This document shows positions 10,278 through 20,219 of a stretch of DNA of 64,000 nucleotides, piece by piece; positions within the stretch are counted from its first letter, which is position 1, and each line of letters opens with the position of its first letter. The stretch is from Shewanella morhuae (GTDB lineage Bacteria; Pseudomonadota; Gammaproteobacteria; Enterobacterales; Shewanellaceae), in assembly GCF_900156405.1 (NCBI RefSeq), contig NZ_FTNN01000012.1, forward strand, positions 1 through 64,000, given 5' to 3'. Under the pieces are notes generated by a model that was not told where the DNA came from, searched no databases, and saw only the letters and a list, made by a program, of their open reading frames with translations. The position numbers were made by a program, and so were the translations under genes.

Positions 10278-10919
10278 TTATAAAGCGCCGATGGCTTCTT
10301 TACAAAGCTGAGTGATCCGATCCCAATCACCATGCTCCATTGCATCAGTTGGCGCAATCCAGCTGCCACCAATACAATCAACATTTTTTAGCGCTAAGTA
10401 ATCTTTATAGCTGCTTGGGGTAATGCCGCCTGTTGGGCAGAAGCGAATATCTGCTAACGGACCAGAAAAAGCTTTTAGTGCATCCACACCGCCAGAGGCT
10501 TCAGCTGGGAAGAATTTAAAATGAGTGTAACCGAGCGCCATACCCGTCATCACTTCAGAAATACTCGCAACACCAGGAATTAATGGTACAGGGCCATCCA
10601 TACCCGCTTTAAGCAGTTCAACCGTTGCACCTGGGGTGATAATAAACTGTGCGCCAGCAGCAACAGCTTGATCAAGTTGGGCTTTATTTAAAATCGTCCC
10701 TGCACCCACTAACGCCTCAGGCACTTCTTTGGCAATTTTAGTGATAGCCTCAAGTGCACAAGGCGTACGCAGTGTCACTTCTAACACACTAATACCACCG
10801 GCAACCAGTGCTCGTGCTAATGGCACCGCATGTTCAATTTTGTTAATCACCATCACAGGAACAATCGGGCTGCGTTTAAAAATATCTTGTGGTTGTAGTG
10901 ACCAGTTATTCTCAAGCAT
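10278..10919 (-). CDS. eda: KHG/KDPG aldolase (Entner-Doudoroff aldolase)
   Basis: This enzyme cleaves 2-keto-3-deoxy-6-phosphogluconate to pyruvate and glyceraldehyde 3-phosphate, the last step of the Entner-Doudoroff pathway. The 213 aa form a TIM barrel with the family motifs: Glu in [29 protein letters not shown], and the Schiff-base Lys in [30 protein letters not shown] completes the phosphate site. It is the last gene of zwf-pgl-edd-eda, 20 bp after edd, with AAGGA upstream of the ATG. A terminator lies just beyond its stop. Confidence 0.96.
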   Translation of the reverse strand: MLENNWSLQPQDIFKRSPIVPVMVINKIEHAVPLARALVAGGISVLEVTLRTPCALEAITKIAKEVPEALVGAGTILNKAQLDQAVAAGAQFIITPGATVELLKAGMDGPVPLIPGVASISEVMTGMALGYTHFKFFPAEASGGVDALKAFSGPLADIRFCPTGGITPSSYKDYLALKNVDCIGGSWIAPTDAMEHGDWDRITQLCKEAIGAL

Positions 10920-10939
10920 TACGTTATTCTTCCTTTGTA

Positions 10940-12766
10940 TTAATAAAGTTCATCGATGGCATTAGTACAACGCGCACCAGTTTCAGGACTGCTTAGATTT
11001 GAACGTAGTGCACTAAATAATTCACGGCCCATACCATAACGAGAGTGATGTAAATCAACGATACCCGCAGTTCTGCTAGCTAGTTCAGCCTCAGGTACGA
11101 GCAGGCTTAGCTCGCCGGTTAGCGCATCAACACGGATCAAGTCGCCATCTTGGATTTTGGCAATTAAGCCGCCATCTAGGGCTTCCGGCGTCAAGTGAAT
11201 CGCCGCAGGGACTTTACCCGAAGCGCCAGACATACGACCATCTGTCAGTAGCGCCACTTTAAAGCCTTTGTCCTGAAGCGTGCCCAATAATGGGGTTAAC
11301 TTATGCAGTTCTGGCATGCCGTTGGCTTTTGGACCTTGGCCCTTAACCACCACCACACAATCTCTATCTAAGCTGCCTGATTGGAACAAAGCATCGAGTT
11401 TGTTTTGATCGTCAATCACCACAGCGGGCGCCTCGACGATTCTGTGCTGCGCTTGTACCGCAGACACTTTAATCACCGCACGGCCTAAGTTACCTTTTAA
11501 TAATTTCAAGCCGCCATTGGCTTGGAAAGGCGTAGACACAGAGGTTAATACTTCTTTATCTAAACTTTCCGTTGGCCCATCAACCCAGCGCAGTTCACCA
11601 TCAAGTAATCTTGGTTCTTGGGTATAACGGTGCAAACCAAAGCCTGCAACAGTATTTACATCCTCATGTAAGAGACCCGCATCAAGTAATTCTTTGACCA
11701 AATAAGCCATACCGCCTGCTGCATGGAAATGGTTAATATCGGCATGACCATTTGGATAAACGCGTGCCACTAATGGCACTGCATCGGATAATTCAGAAAA
11801 ATCATCCCAGTTCACAATAATACCGGCAGCGCGCGCTGCGGCAACAATGTGCATGGTCAAGTTAGTTGAACCACCTGTCGCTAACAGCGCCACAATGCCG
11901 TTAACCACTGACTTCTCACTGACCACTTCACCGATTGGAGTATATTGCGTGCCCATTTCGGTTAAACGGCATACTTGCTTAGCCGCCATTTTATTTAAGG
12001 CTTCACGCAGTGGATCGTCTGGATTAACAAAAGAAGAACCCGGTAACTGTAGACCCATGACTTCAAGCATCAGTTGATTCGAGTTGGCAGTACCGTAAAA
12101 AGTACATGTACCCGCACTATGGTATGACTGAGATTCCGCTTCAAGTAACTGCGCGCGATCTACTTTTCCTTGGGCAAATTGCTGACGAATGCGCGCTTTT
12201 TCTTTATTCGGGATACCTGATTTCATCGGTCCTGCTGGTACGAATAGCATAGGTAAGTGACCAAAACTTAGCGCACCAATAAGCAAGCCAGGTACAATTT
12301 TATCGCAAATCCCGAGCAGTAAAGCACCATCAAACATATTGTGAGACAAGCCCACTGCCGTTGCCATGGCGATGACTTCGCGGCTCAGTAAGCTCAGCTC
12401 CATACCGAGTTGACCTTGAGTCACACCATCACACATTGCTGGCACACCGGCCGCAACTTGAGCAACACTACCGACTTCCTGACACGCTTTTTTCAGCAAC
12501 TCAGGGTAGTGCTCGTAGGGTTGATGCGCTGACAACATATCGTTGAACGCGGTAACAATGCCAATATTGGCTTTGGTCAATTGGCGTAAGGCATTTTTAT
12601 CATCTGGGTTACAGGCAGCAAAACCATGGGCTAAATTGCCACAGCTTAACGAACTACGGTGTACACCATTATTGCGTGCATCATTTAATGCGGCTAAATA
12701 ACCTTCGCGAGATGCTTTGCTACGGGCAACAATTCTGTCGGTAACAGCTTGAACTACTGAGTGCAT
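10940..12766 (-). CDS. edd: phosphogluconate dehydratase
   Basis: This enzyme converts 6-phosphogluconate to 2-keto-3-deoxy-6-phosphogluconate. It is an IlvD/Edd-family iron-sulfur dehydratase of the usual length (608 aa). Visible motifs include [20 protein letters not shown] and [16 protein letters not shown] with cluster-type cysteines, [12 protein letters not shown], and the C-terminal [23 protein letters not shown]. The ribosome site AAGGAG lies 8 nt before the ATG. It follows pgl by 9 bp and precedes eda by 20 bp. HexR control is expected from the operon's promoter region. Confidence 0.97.
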   Translation of the reverse strand: MHSVVQAVTDRIVARSKASREGYLAALNDARNNGVHRSSLSCGNLAHGFAACNPDDKNALRQLTKANIGIVTAFNDMLSAHQPYEHYPELLKKACQEVGSVAQVAAGVPAMCDGVTQGQLGMELSLLSREVIAMATAVGLSHNMFDGALLLGICDKIVPGLLIGALSFGHLPMLFVPAGPMKSGIPNKEKARIRQQFAQGKVDRAQLLEAESQSYHSAGTCTFYGTANSNQLMLEVMGLQLPGSSFVNPDDPLREALNKMAAKQVCRLTEMGTQYTPIGEVVSEKSVVNGIVALLATGGSTNLTMHIVAAARAAGIIVNWDDFSELSDAVPLVARVYPNGHADINHFHAAGGMAYLVKELLDAGLLHEDVNTVAGFGLHRYTQEPRLLDGELRWVDGPTESLDKEVLTSVSTPFQANGGLKLLKGNLGRAVIKVSAVQAQHRIVEAPAVVIDDQNKLDALFQSGSLDRDCVVVVKGQGPKANGMPELHKLTPLLGTLQDKGFKVALLTDGRMSGASGKVPAAIHLTPEALDGGLIAKIQDGDLIRVDALTGELSLLVPEAELASRTAGIVDLHHSRYGMGRELFSALRSNLSSPETGARCTNAIDELY

Positions 12767-12775
12767 TTTGGCTCC

Positions 12776-13474
12776 TTAAGCGCTCCAGAACACATCAACG
12801 GGCGTTTTACGCTGCGCTAATATGGCTCTAATGGGCATGGCATGAACATCGTCACTTTCTAACGCTTGACGATATACGGATAGTTTCTGTTCCCCGACCA
12901 AGTGCAGATAAATTTGTCTGCTGTTCAAGATTGCGCTCTTTGAAAGCGTGATCCTGCCATGGGGCGCTGTGGTAGGGTTAGTCGCCACGCACAGAGCTTG
13001 AGTTGTTAGCGCATTATCAAGCTCAGCGCTACAGGGGAACCACGAACAAGTATGACCATCGTTACCCATACCTAATACCACCACATCAAAAGGACGTGGG
13101 AAATTAGACAAAGATTCAGCGGCCATATCGGCGCCGGCCTCTGCGGTCGAGAACATATTTTTCAAACCACGAAATTTGGCATTCGCTGCACGGTTTTGTA
13201 ATAAATGCTCTCGCACCAAACGTTCATTAGAAGCATCGGCGTCGGCTTCAACCCAGCGCTCATCGGCAAGAGTAATGTAAACATCACTCCAATCAATGGA
13301 CTTCATGCTCAGTAGTTGAAATAAGTTAAGCGGTGTTGAACCGCCGGAAACCACCAAACTGGCTTTCCCGCGGGCATCAACCGCCTCTTGTAACTGGCTG
13401 GCAATTCTATTTGCCAGCTGTTGTTCTAACGCACTTGGCGTATCGAAAGATTTAAATACGGTTTCTTTAATCAT
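12776..13474 (-). CDS. pgl: 6-phosphogluconolactonase (Pgl/DevB type)
   Basis: This enzyme hydrolyses 6-phosphogluconolactone to 6-phosphogluconate, linking Zwf to Edd. The 232 aa match the DevB-type lactonase family related to glucosamine-6-phosphate isomerases: VSGGSTPLNLFQLL near the N-terminus, YITLADERWVEADADASN, VVLGMGNDGHTCSWFP and PHGRITLSKSAILN. A strong ribosome site, AGGAGG, precedes the ATG. It sits 9 bp from both zwf and edd, so the four genes form one tight operon. Confidence 0.95.
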   Translation of the reverse strand: MIKETVFKSFDTPSALEQQLANRIASQLQEAVDARGKASLVVSGGSTPLNLFQLLSMKSIDWSDVYITLADERWVEADADASNERLVREHLLQNRAANAKFRGLKNMFSTAEAGADMAAESLSNFPRPFDVVVLGMGNDGHTCSWFPCSAELDNALTTQALCVATNPTTAPHGRITLSKSAILNSRQIYLHLVGEQKLSVYRQALESDDVHAMPIRAILAQRKTPVDVFWSA

Positions 13475-13483
13475 TAAAGCCTC

Positions 13484-14956
13484 CTACTCGTCCCACGAAC
13501 GGCCGTCTTTCGTGATCAAGGCAACCGATGCAACCGGTCCCCACGTACCTGCTGGATAAGGTTTTGGCTTTTCATTGCTTTGCTCCCACGACTGGATAAT
13601 GCCATCAACCCAAGTCCATGCTTGCTCAACTTCATCGCGGCGTACAAATAGCGCTTGATTACCCAGCATAGCTTCAAGTAATAATCGCTCATAGGCGTCA
13701 GCGATACGCTCATTTTTAAAGGTATCAGAGAAGCTCAAATCGAGTTTGGTGGTTTGTAGACGTTGTTTTTGCTCCAGACCCGGTACTTTATTCATCATCT
13801 GAATTTCAACCCCTTCATGGGGCTGCAAACGGATCGTTAGCTTGTTTGGTGGCAGATTACGGTAGCTTGAGCGATAGAGGTTATGCGGTGGATTTTTGAA
13901 ATACACCACGATTTCAGAGCTCTTGAACGGCATACGTTTACCGCTACGCAAATAGAAAGGCACGCCAGCCCAGCGCCAGTTATCGATATCCACACGAATC
14001 GCCACGAAAGTTTCAGTGTTCGACTGAGTGTTAGCGCCTTCTTCTTCAAGATAACCCGGTACAGGGCTGCCCTTTAAGAAGCCTGCACTATACTGACCGC
14101 GTACGGTATTTTCATACACATTGTCAGAATTGATCGGCCGCAGTGATTTAAGTACTTTCACTTTTTCATCACGAATGCTGTCGGCGTCTAAGTTAACGGG
14201 TGGATCCATGGCAACCAGTGTCAACACTTGTAACAAATGGTTTTGGATCATGTCGCGCATTTGGCCAGCTTTGTCGAAATATCCCCAACGGCCTTCAATC
14301 CCCACTTCTTCAGCAACGGTGATCTGGACGTGGTCAATCGTGCGGTTATCCCACTTGGAGGCAAATAGCGAGTTGGCAAAACGCAGCGCAATCAAGTTTT
14401 GTACGGTTTCTTTACCTAAGTAATGGTCAATACGGTAAACCTGACGTTCTTTGAAGTAGGCCGAAACTTGATCATTGATGACGTGAGAAGATTCTAAATC
14501 TGAGCCAATGGGCTTTTCGAGCACGACTCGTGAGTCTGGATGAATAAGATCTTGTTCATGCAAACAACGGCAGATGTCACCAAATATCGATGGCGGCGTG
14601 GCAAAGTAGCTGACCATGACGCGCTCTTCTGGTTTGAGCAAATCATGAAACGCACTGTAACCAGTAGAATCAGTGAAATTAGTGCCTATATAATGGCAGC
14701 GGGACAGGAAACGTTGCAGAGTCTCGTCACACAAAGGCTCTTTCACGAAAGTGTTTAATGCAAGCGTGACTAATTCGATAAACTCATCTTGAGTAAACTC
14801 GTCTTTCGCGACACCGATCACTTTCGTATCTTTATCGAGAAGTTCAGCTTTATCTAGCTGGTATAAAGAAGGTAACAACTTGCGTCGTGCCAAATCGCCT
14901 TTAGTACCAAAGAGTACGAAGTCACAAGCTTTGGCGCTTGATGTTGTTTTGCCCAT
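13484..14956 (-). CDS. zwf: glucose-6-phosphate 1-dehydrogenase
   Basis: This enzyme oxidises glucose 6-phosphate with NAD(P)+ and opens the Entner-Doudoroff and pentose phosphate routes. The 490 aa match the family. FGTKGDLARRKLLPSLY is the dinucleotide-binding motif, RIDHYLGKETVQN holds the catalytic His and substrate Lys, and EKPIGSDL follows the nucleotide fold. GGAG precedes the ATG. It is the first gene of zwf-pgl-edd-eda and is divergent from hexR across a 304-bp region with a HexR-like operator 64 bp upstream of its start. Confidence 0.97.
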   Translation of the reverse strand: MGKTTSSAKACDFVLFGTKGDLARRKLLPSLYQLDKAELLDKDTKVIGVAKDEFTQDEFIELVTLALNTFVKEPLCDETLQRFLSRCHYIGTNFTDSTGYSAFHDLLKPEERVMVSYFATPPSIFGDICRCLHEQDLIHPDSRVVLEKPIGSDLESSHVINDQVSAYFKERQVYRIDHYLGKETVQNLIALRFANSLFASKWDNRTIDHVQITVAEEVGIEGRWGYFDKAGQMRDMIQNHLLQVLTLVAMDPPVNLDADSIRDEKVKVLKSLRPINSDNVYENTVRGQYSAGFLKGSPVPGYLEEEGANTQSNTETFVAIRVDIDNWRWAGVPFYLRSGKRMPFKSSEIVVYFKNPPHNLYRSSYRNLPPNKLTIRLQPHEGVEIQMMNKVPGLEQKQRLQTTKLDLSFSDTFKNERIADAYERLLLEAMLGNQALFVRRDEVEQAWTWVDGIIQSWEQSNEKPKPYPAGTWGPVASVALITKDGRSWDE

Positions 14957-15019
14957 TGCGTTACGATCTCCTTTGTATGCTGTGTCCCTTCATGTCGATG
15001 AAGAAATCCACACTTTTGT

Positions 15020-15034
15020 TGTAATATAACAACA
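15020..15034 (-). promoter_or_regulatory. putative HexR operator before zwf
   Basis: TGTAATATAACAACA resembles the HexR consensus TGTAATwwwATTACA, with a perfect left half-site. It lies 64 bp upstream of the zwf start. An overlapping dyad with TGTTGT and ACAACA arms spans 15017-15034. HexR control of zwf-edd-eda is established in Shewanella; this particular site is inferred by motif. Confidence 0.6.
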
Positions 15035-15226
15035 GAATTTGTTAAATGCATCAAATTTTATCAATATTAACATTCTAGCTAACTAGGCACTTAGCCTATA
15101 AATCTGATATGCTTTTTGTGCTTAAATTACTGATGGTAGTAAAGTCTTGTTGCACATTTTTACTAAAAGTTACTACATAAAATTAATGAGTGGGGTGATC
15201 AACTGTGATCAGCCCTACTAAACAAC

Positions 15227-15241
15227 TAAAATAAAATTACA
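15227..15241 (+). promoter_or_regulatory. possible second HexR operator, before hexR
   Basis: TAAAATAAAATTACA matches 13 of 15 positions of TGTAATwwwATTACA, with an intact right half-site. It ends 19 bp before the hexR start, where it could mediate autoregulation. In AT-rich DNA a chance match is possible. Confidence 0.35.
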
Positions 15242-15260
15242 TTCTCAATTTAGCGGACAT

Positions 15261-16121
15261 ATGCGTATGAATACCCTAGAAAAGGTTCAAAAAAGCCTCA
15301 CCCATTTTAGTAAGTCAGAACGCAAGGTTGCAGAGGTGATCTTAGCATCACCACAAACAGCTATACATTCCAGCATCGCTACACTCGCTAAAATGGCAGA
15401 TGTTAGTGAACCTACAGTGAACCGTTTCTGCCGTCGCTTAGATACTAAAGGCTTCCCTGATTTTAAGTTACATCTAGCACAAAGTCTTGCGAACGGTACA
15501 CCTTATGTGAGCCGTCACGTTGAGGAGGATGATTCGACAGAGTCTTATACGACAAAAATATTCGAATCATCAATGGCTTCACTCGATACTGCCCGCCAAA
15601 GCTTAGATATTTCAGCCATCAATAAAGCGGTTGATATTCTCACTCAAGCTAAAACAATTTCCTTTTTTGGCTTAGGAGCCTCCGCTTCTGTCGCCCATGA
15701 TGCACAAAATAAATTCTTCCGTTTCAACGTGCCTGTTATCTGTTTTGACGATGTTCTTATGCAACGTATGAGCTGCATCAACAGCAATGAAGGCGATGTT
15801 GTCGTGCTAATATCACATACTGGTCGTACTAAGTCATTGATTGAAATAGCACGTTTAGCAAGAGAAAACGGTGCGGCTGTTATTGGTATTACCGCGCGCA
15901 ATTCACCCTTATCGATGGAATGTACCCTGCCTGTTACGATGGAAGTACCAGAAGATACCGACATGTATTTACCGATGGCCTCGCGTTTAGCCCAATTGGT
16001 GACTATAGATGTATTGGCTACGGGCTTTACCTTACGTCGAGGCCCACGGTTCCGCGATAATTTGAAACGTGTGAAGGAAGTGTTAAAAGAGTCGCGTATC
16101 AATAAAGATCCGATACTGTAA
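15261..16121 (+). CDS. hexR: HexR, RpiR-family regulator of central carbon metabolism
   Basis: HexR is a transcription regulator that binds 2-keto-3-deoxy-6-phosphogluconate. It has an N-terminal RpiR helix-turn-helix (SKSERKVAEVILASP, then MADVSEPTVNRFCRRLDTKGFPDFKLHLAQ) and a C-terminal SIS sugar-phosphate domain (ISFFGLGASASVAHDAQNKFF, VVLISHTGRTKSLIEIARLA). The 286 aa and the LEKVQKSL start match HexR. A second in-frame ATG at 15267 is also possible. It is divergent from the zwf operon and upstream of pykA, both expected targets. Confidence 0.96.
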   Translation: MRMNTLEKVQKSLTHFSKSERKVAEVILASPQTAIHSSIATLAKMADVSEPTVNRFCRRLDTKGFPDFKLHLAQSLANGTPYVSRHVEEDDSTESYTTKIFESSMASLDTARQSLDISAINKAVDILTQAKTISFFGLGASASVAHDAQNKFFRFNVPVICFDDVLMQRMSCINSNEGDVVVLISHTGRTKSLIEIARLARENGAAVIGITARNSPLSMECTLPVTMEVPEDTDMYLPMASRLAQLVTIDVLATGFTLRRGPRFRDNLKRVKEVLKESRINKDPIL

Positions 16122-16140
16122 TTCGCTTCCCTTTCTAAAT

Positions 16141-16170
16141 ATGGCTAGTGTTACCCGTTAACCTAGCCAT
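16141..16170 (+). terminator. hairpin after hexR, possible weak terminator
   Basis: ATGGCTAG and CTAGCCAT form an 8-bp stem 20 bp past the hexR stop, but no T-run follows. It may end hexR transcription partially or stabilise the mRNA end. Confidence 0.35.
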
Positions 16171-16231
16171 TAATCGTACAAATATCAGCGATACCTCACA
16201 AATTTCATACATAACTTAAGATCAATTTGAT

Positions 16232-16246
16232 TGTAACTTTACTACA
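16232..16246 (+). promoter_or_regulatory. putative HexR operator before pykA
   Basis: TGTAACTTTACTACA matches 13 of 15 positions of the HexR consensus TGTAATwwwATTACA, with only the two inner T positions of the half-sites changed. It sits 61 bp upstream of the pykA ATG, in promoter range. Regulation of pykA by HexR is known in Shewanella. Confidence 0.6.
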
Positions 16247-16306
16247 AAATCTGCAATAGCATGGTAATATAGCCCCAAGATTTTTTTAACTTTAACGGAG
16301 TATCTT

Positions 16307-17746
16307 ATGTTCCGCAGAACCAAAATCGTCACCACTCTAGGTCCCGCCACAGATCGTGATGATAACCTACGTCGCATTATTGCGGCAGGCGCAAACGTTG
16401 TACGTCTTAACTTTTCCCACGGTTCCCCAGAAGATCACTTAAAACGAGCAACTCAAGCGCGCGAAATCGCTAAAGAGTTAGGCGTTCATGTGGCTATTCT
16501 TGGTGACTTACAAGGCCCTAAAATCCGCGTTTCTACTTTCAAAGATAATAAAAAAGTACAACTCGTATTAGGACAAGCCTACGTGCTTGATGCAGAGCTT
16601 GCAAAAGGTGAAGGCGACGAGACGCAAGTCGGTATCGATTACAAGCAGTTACCTGACGATGTTAAAATCGGCGATATCTTGATGCTAGATGACGGCCGTG
16701 TTCAATTACGCGTTGAGCGTGTTGAAGGCCGTAAAGTACATACCACTGTCACTGTGGCGGGTCCTTTATCTAACAACAAAGGTATTAACAAGCAAGGCGG
16801 TGGGCTCTCTGCTGCTGCGCTGACCGAAAAAGACAAAGCAGATATTCTGACTGCTGCATTGATTCAAGTGGATTATTTAGCCGTGTCTTTCCCTCGCAGT
16901 GGTGCTGATTTAGATTACGCTCGTGATCTTGCCCGCCAAGCTGGTTGTAACGCCTTGATCGTTGCTAAAGTTGAACGTGCTGAAGCCGTTGCAACGGATG
17001 CCGCTATGGATGATGTCATCTTAGCCTCTGATGTTGTTATGGTTGCCCGTGGTGACTTAGGTGTTGAGATTGGTGATGCTGCGCTCGTAGCGGTACAAAA
17101 GAAACTTATCGCTCGCTCACGCCAATTGAATAAAGTCGTCATCACTGCAACGCAGATGATGGAATCGATGATTTCAAGTCCAATGCCAACCCGCGCCGAA
17201 GTAATGGACGTGGCAAACGCTGTACTTGATGGCACCGATGCGGTGATGTTATCTGCCGAAACAGCAGCCGGTGACTCCCCAGAAGAAACCGTAAAGGCCA
17301 TGGCAAGTGTTTGTATTGGTGCTGAAGCTCACCCAAGTGTGATTGTATCTAAACATAGACTTGATGTGCGTTTCACTTCAGTTGAAGAAACCATTGCATT
17401 ATCGACTATGTATGCGGCGAACCACCTTGAAGGCGTTAAGGCGATTATTGCACTGACGGAATCGGGCGCTACTGCACAATTAATGTCACGTATTAGTTCT
17501 TCACTGCCTATTCTCGGGTTATCACGTCATCCGACGACTCTGGCCAAAATGGCATTGTATCGCGGTGTATTACCTATCTATTTCGATTCAACTATCTACC
17601 CAGCCGATGAGCTAGCGAAAAAAGCGTTAGAAGCATTGACTGCAGCAGGTTATTTGAATAGTGGTGATATGGTACTGATGACCAAAGGCGACTCAATGGA
17701 AACAATTGGCGGCACTAACACCAGTAAAGTGTTGATCGTTGCTTAA
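16307..17746 (+). CDS. pykA: pyruvate kinase (PykA type)
   Basis: This enzyme transfers phosphate from phosphoenolpyruvate to ADP. The 479 aa match PykA (pyruvate kinase II). Family motifs run in order: [14 protein letters not shown] at the N-terminus, [27 protein letters not shown], the catalytic Lys in [22 protein letters not shown], and [17 protein letters not shown] followed by [12 protein letters not shown]. The ATG follows ACGGAG. It is downstream of hexR with its own upstream HexR-like site, and takes pyruvate metabolism into the same regulon as zwf-pgl-edd-eda. Confidence 0.97.
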   Translation: MFRRTKIVTTLGPATDRDDNLRRIIAAGANVVRLNFSHGSPEDHLKRATQAREIAKELGVHVAILGDLQGPKIRVSTFKDNKKVQLVLGQAYVLDAELAKGEGDETQVGIDYKQLPDDVKIGDILMLDDGRVQLRVERVEGRKVHTTVTVAGPLSNNKGINKQGGGLSAAALTEKDKADILTAALIQVDYLAVSFPRSGADLDYARDLARQAGCNALIVAKVERAEAVATDAAMDDVILASDVVMVARGDLGVEIGDAALVAVQKKLIARSRQLNKVVITATQMMESMISSPMPTRAEVMDVANAVLDGTDAVMLSAETAAGDSPEETVKAMASVCIGAEAHPSVIVSKHRLDVRFTSVEETIALSTMYAANHLEGVKAIIALTESGATAQLMSRISSSLPILGLSRHPTTLAKMALYRGVLPIYFDSTIYPADELAKKALEALTAAGYLNSGDMVLMTKGDSMETIGGTNTSKVLIVA

Positions 17747-17764
17747 TTGCATAAGCCGCTTACC

Positions 17765-17797
17765 TTGTTTCTAACGACGAAAGCTCGTTAGAAACAA
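17765..17797 (+). repeat. long perfect hairpin between the pykA stop and its terminator
   Basis: TTGTTTCTAACGA and TCGTTAGAAACAA make a perfect 13-bp stem around a 7-nt loop, 18 bp after the pykA stop and 9 bp before the terminator hairpin. It has no T-run of its own. It may protect the 3' end of the mRNA. Confidence 0.7.
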
Positions 17798-17805
17798 AAG
17801 CCAAT

Positions 17806-17835
17806 AAAAAACCACCTTATAAAGGTGGTTTTTTT
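17806..17835 (+). terminator. rho-independent terminator of pykA
   Basis: AAAAAACCACCTT and AAGGTGGTTTTTT form a 13-bp stem with loop ATA and a T-run. It could also end leftward fadE transcription. Confidence 0.92.
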
Positions 17836-17924
17836 ATGTCTACTTTTACGCTCTGCACTCTTATTCCAAAGAGAAGTCCAAACGGCTTAATCAAACCGCT
17901 TGGACTAGAGGGTAAATGTGATCA

Positions 17925-20204
17925 CTATAGCGCTTCGAAATCATTCACATTTATGGCAGCTAAGCGCAATTTATCTGCATGCTGCAGTTTTTGCGCTTCA
18001 TCAGCAGTAATCAGGCCTTTTTCTAATGCGGCTGCGAACAGCATAATATTAGGCACTTTTACTGGCAACTCACGAGCACGTTGCGCTTTTTTAAGTTTTT
18101 TGTAGATGTCTTTACAGGCATATTGAGCAATAAACGCTTGCTCTACTTCAGCAATTCCGCCCTTATCCCCTTCAAACTCAGGACACAGAAAGGTAATACG
18201 GTCACGAGCGGGCCCTGGTTTTAACATGCCACCGACTAAGTCAGTTGCCATTTTATCCGTCGGTGCATTGAAGTGATTACCTAACGGGAAGATTAAACCA
18301 CGCAATAACCAAGCGACCGGACGGCTTGGGAAATTACGTATTGTATCTTCGAGCGCTTTAGCCGCTAAATGTAAACGGTTAGCCATGACATAACGTACCG
18401 CAGGTAAGTCATCCTGTTGACGACCATTATCCTCAAATAACTTTAAGGTCGCTGAGCCTAAATACAACTGACTCAGTACATCACCCATACGAGCAGAAAT
18501 CATTTCTTTACGTTTTAAATCGCCGCCCATGATCAACATGGATAAATCCGTCATTACCGCTAATGCAGATGAGATGCGCGTCATATCTTTATAATACTGC
18601 TTCGTTTCGCCGCTCACTGGCGCACTACCAAAACGACTCCCTGTCAGCGCATTAAATAATGCACTAAAGGCATTGCGAGTCGCATAACCCATATGGCCCA
18701 TTAATAGCGCATCAAAGCGCTCTAGTGCTTCATGTTGATTTTCCATTGCTGCTGCTTCCATTTCAGCAAGTACATAAGGATGACAACGCGTTGCGCCTTG
18801 GCCAAAAATCATCAAGGAGCGAGTTAAAATATTTGCCCCTTCTACAGTAATCGAAATCGGGTTTGACATATAAGGATGGCCTAAATAGTTTTTAGGTCCT
18901 AATTGAATACCCTTACCCGATTGAATATCCATGGCATCGTTCATCACTGAACGGCCCAATTCGGTCATATGATACTTAGCAATCGCGGTGACAACTGAAG
19001 GTTTAACCTTAAGATCAATGCCTGTGGTGGTTAACCGACGCGCGGCTTCTAATTGATAAGTGTTAGCAATAATGCGCGCCAGCGCTTCTTGCACCCCTTC
19101 AAATTGACCAATCGCCATACCAAACTGATGACGCACATAGCTATAAGCTGTGGTGGTTTTCATTGCCATGTGGCCAGAGGCCGTTGCCAATGCGGGAAGG
19201 GAAATACCGCGACCGGCGGATAGGCACTCAACCAGCATACGCCAGCCTTTACCAGCAAACTCAGGGCCGCCGATAATCCAATCCAGCGGAATAAACACAT
19301 CTTTACCTTGAGTGGTACCGTTCATAAATGCCATACCCAATGGATTATGACGACGGCCAATAATAACGCCAGGATGATCCGTTGGGATCAACGCACAGGT
19401 AATGCCTAAGTTCTTTTTATCACCAAGCAAGCCTTCAGGATCGCGCATCTGGAAAGCCAATCCCAAAACTGTTGCCACAGGAGCCAGCGTAATGTAGCGC
19501 TTATCCCATGTGAGTTTGAGCCCGAGCATTTCTTCGCCGTTAAACATTTCACGACACACAATACCAATATCAGGAATTGCACCAGCATCACTGCCCGCTT
19601 CTGGGCCAGTTAATGCAAAACAAGGAATTTCATCGCCTTTAGCTAAAGCCGGTAACCAACGATCTTTTTGCTCATTCGTACCATAGTGGGTCAGCAACTC
19701 ACCAGGACCTAATGAGTTTGGTACCATAACAGTGACCGCCGCACTGACACTACGACTGGCTAATTTACTGACAATTGTCGAGTTAGCGTATGCAGAGAAG
19801 GCTTTACCACCAAATTTTTTCGGGATAATCAGTGCGAAGAAACCTTCTTTTTTGAAGTACTCCCATAATTCTGGCGGTAAATCTTTACGGTTATGCACTA
19901 TGTCGAAATCATCAATCATCGTCAGCGCTGTCATGACTTGATTATCGATAAAATCTTTCTCTTCAGCACTTAGCGTTGGTTTACCGTAACTGTGTAAGGT
20001 ATTCCAGTTTGGATTTCCGCGAAATAACTCGCCCTCCCACCAGACATCACCAGCTTCCATCGCCTCACGCTCGGTATCAGATAACGGCGGCAAGACTTTT
20101 TTAAAAAAACTAAATACTGGGCGCGTAACCAACTGCATCCGGATATTTTTTACCGCCAACAATACGATAATGGCAACCAGGGCAATAATTATAATCGTTA
20201 ACAT
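17925..20204 (-). CDS. fadE: acyl-CoA dehydrogenase FadE
   Basis: FadE carries out the first oxidation of fatty-acid beta-oxidation. The 759 aa are near the length of E. coli FadE (814). An N-terminal hydrophobic segment (MLTIIIIALVAIIVLLAV) anchors it to the membrane. The acyl-CoA dehydrogenase domain shows FALTGPEAGSDAG, LKLTWDKRYITLAP and the SITVEGANILTRSLMIFGQGA stretch, then a FadE-specific C-terminus. I chose ATG 20204, 8 nt after AAGG, over the upstream TTG at 20210. It is 15 bp downstream of the TetR gene and forms a unit with it. Confidence 0.93.
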   Translation of the reverse strand: MLTIIIIALVAIIVLLAVKNIRMQLVTRPVFSFFKKVLPPLSDTEREAMEAGDVWWEGELFRGNPNWNTLHSYGKPTLSAEEKDFIDNQVMTALTMIDDFDIVHNRKDLPPELWEYFKKEGFFALIIPKKFGGKAFSAYANSTIVSKLASRSVSAAVTVMVPNSLGPGELLTHYGTNEQKDRWLPALAKGDEIPCFALTGPEAGSDAGAIPDIGIVCREMFNGEEMLGLKLTWDKRYITLAPVATVLGLAFQMRDPEGLLGDKKNLGITCALIPTDHPGVIIGRRHNPLGMAFMNGTTQGKDVFIPLDWIIGGPEFAGKGWRMLVECLSAGRGISLPALATASGHMAMKTTTAYSYVRHQFGMAIGQFEGVQEALARIIANTYQLEAARRLTTTGIDLKVKPSVVTAIAKYHMTELGRSVMNDAMDIQSGKGIQLGPKNYLGHPYMSNPISITVEGANILTRSLMIFGQGATRCHPYVLAEMEAAAMENQHEALERFDALLMGHMGYATRNAFSALFNALTGSRFGSAPVSGETKQYYKDMTRISSALAVMTDLSMLIMGGDLKRKEMISARMGDVLSQLYLGSATLKLFEDNGRQQDDLPAVRYVMANRLHLAAKALEDTIRNFPSRPVAWLLRGLIFPLGNHFNAPTDKMATDLVGGMLKPGPARDRITFLCPEFEGDKGGIAEVEQAFIAQYACKDIYKKLKKAQRARELPVKVPNIMLFAAALEKGLITADEAQKLQHADKLRLAAINVNDFEAL

Positions 20205-20219
20205 AATCAATACCTTTTG

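Noticed and set aside
17836-18105. Short plus-strand frame after the pykA terminator
   Set aside because: It is mostly antisense to fadE and has no family resemblance.
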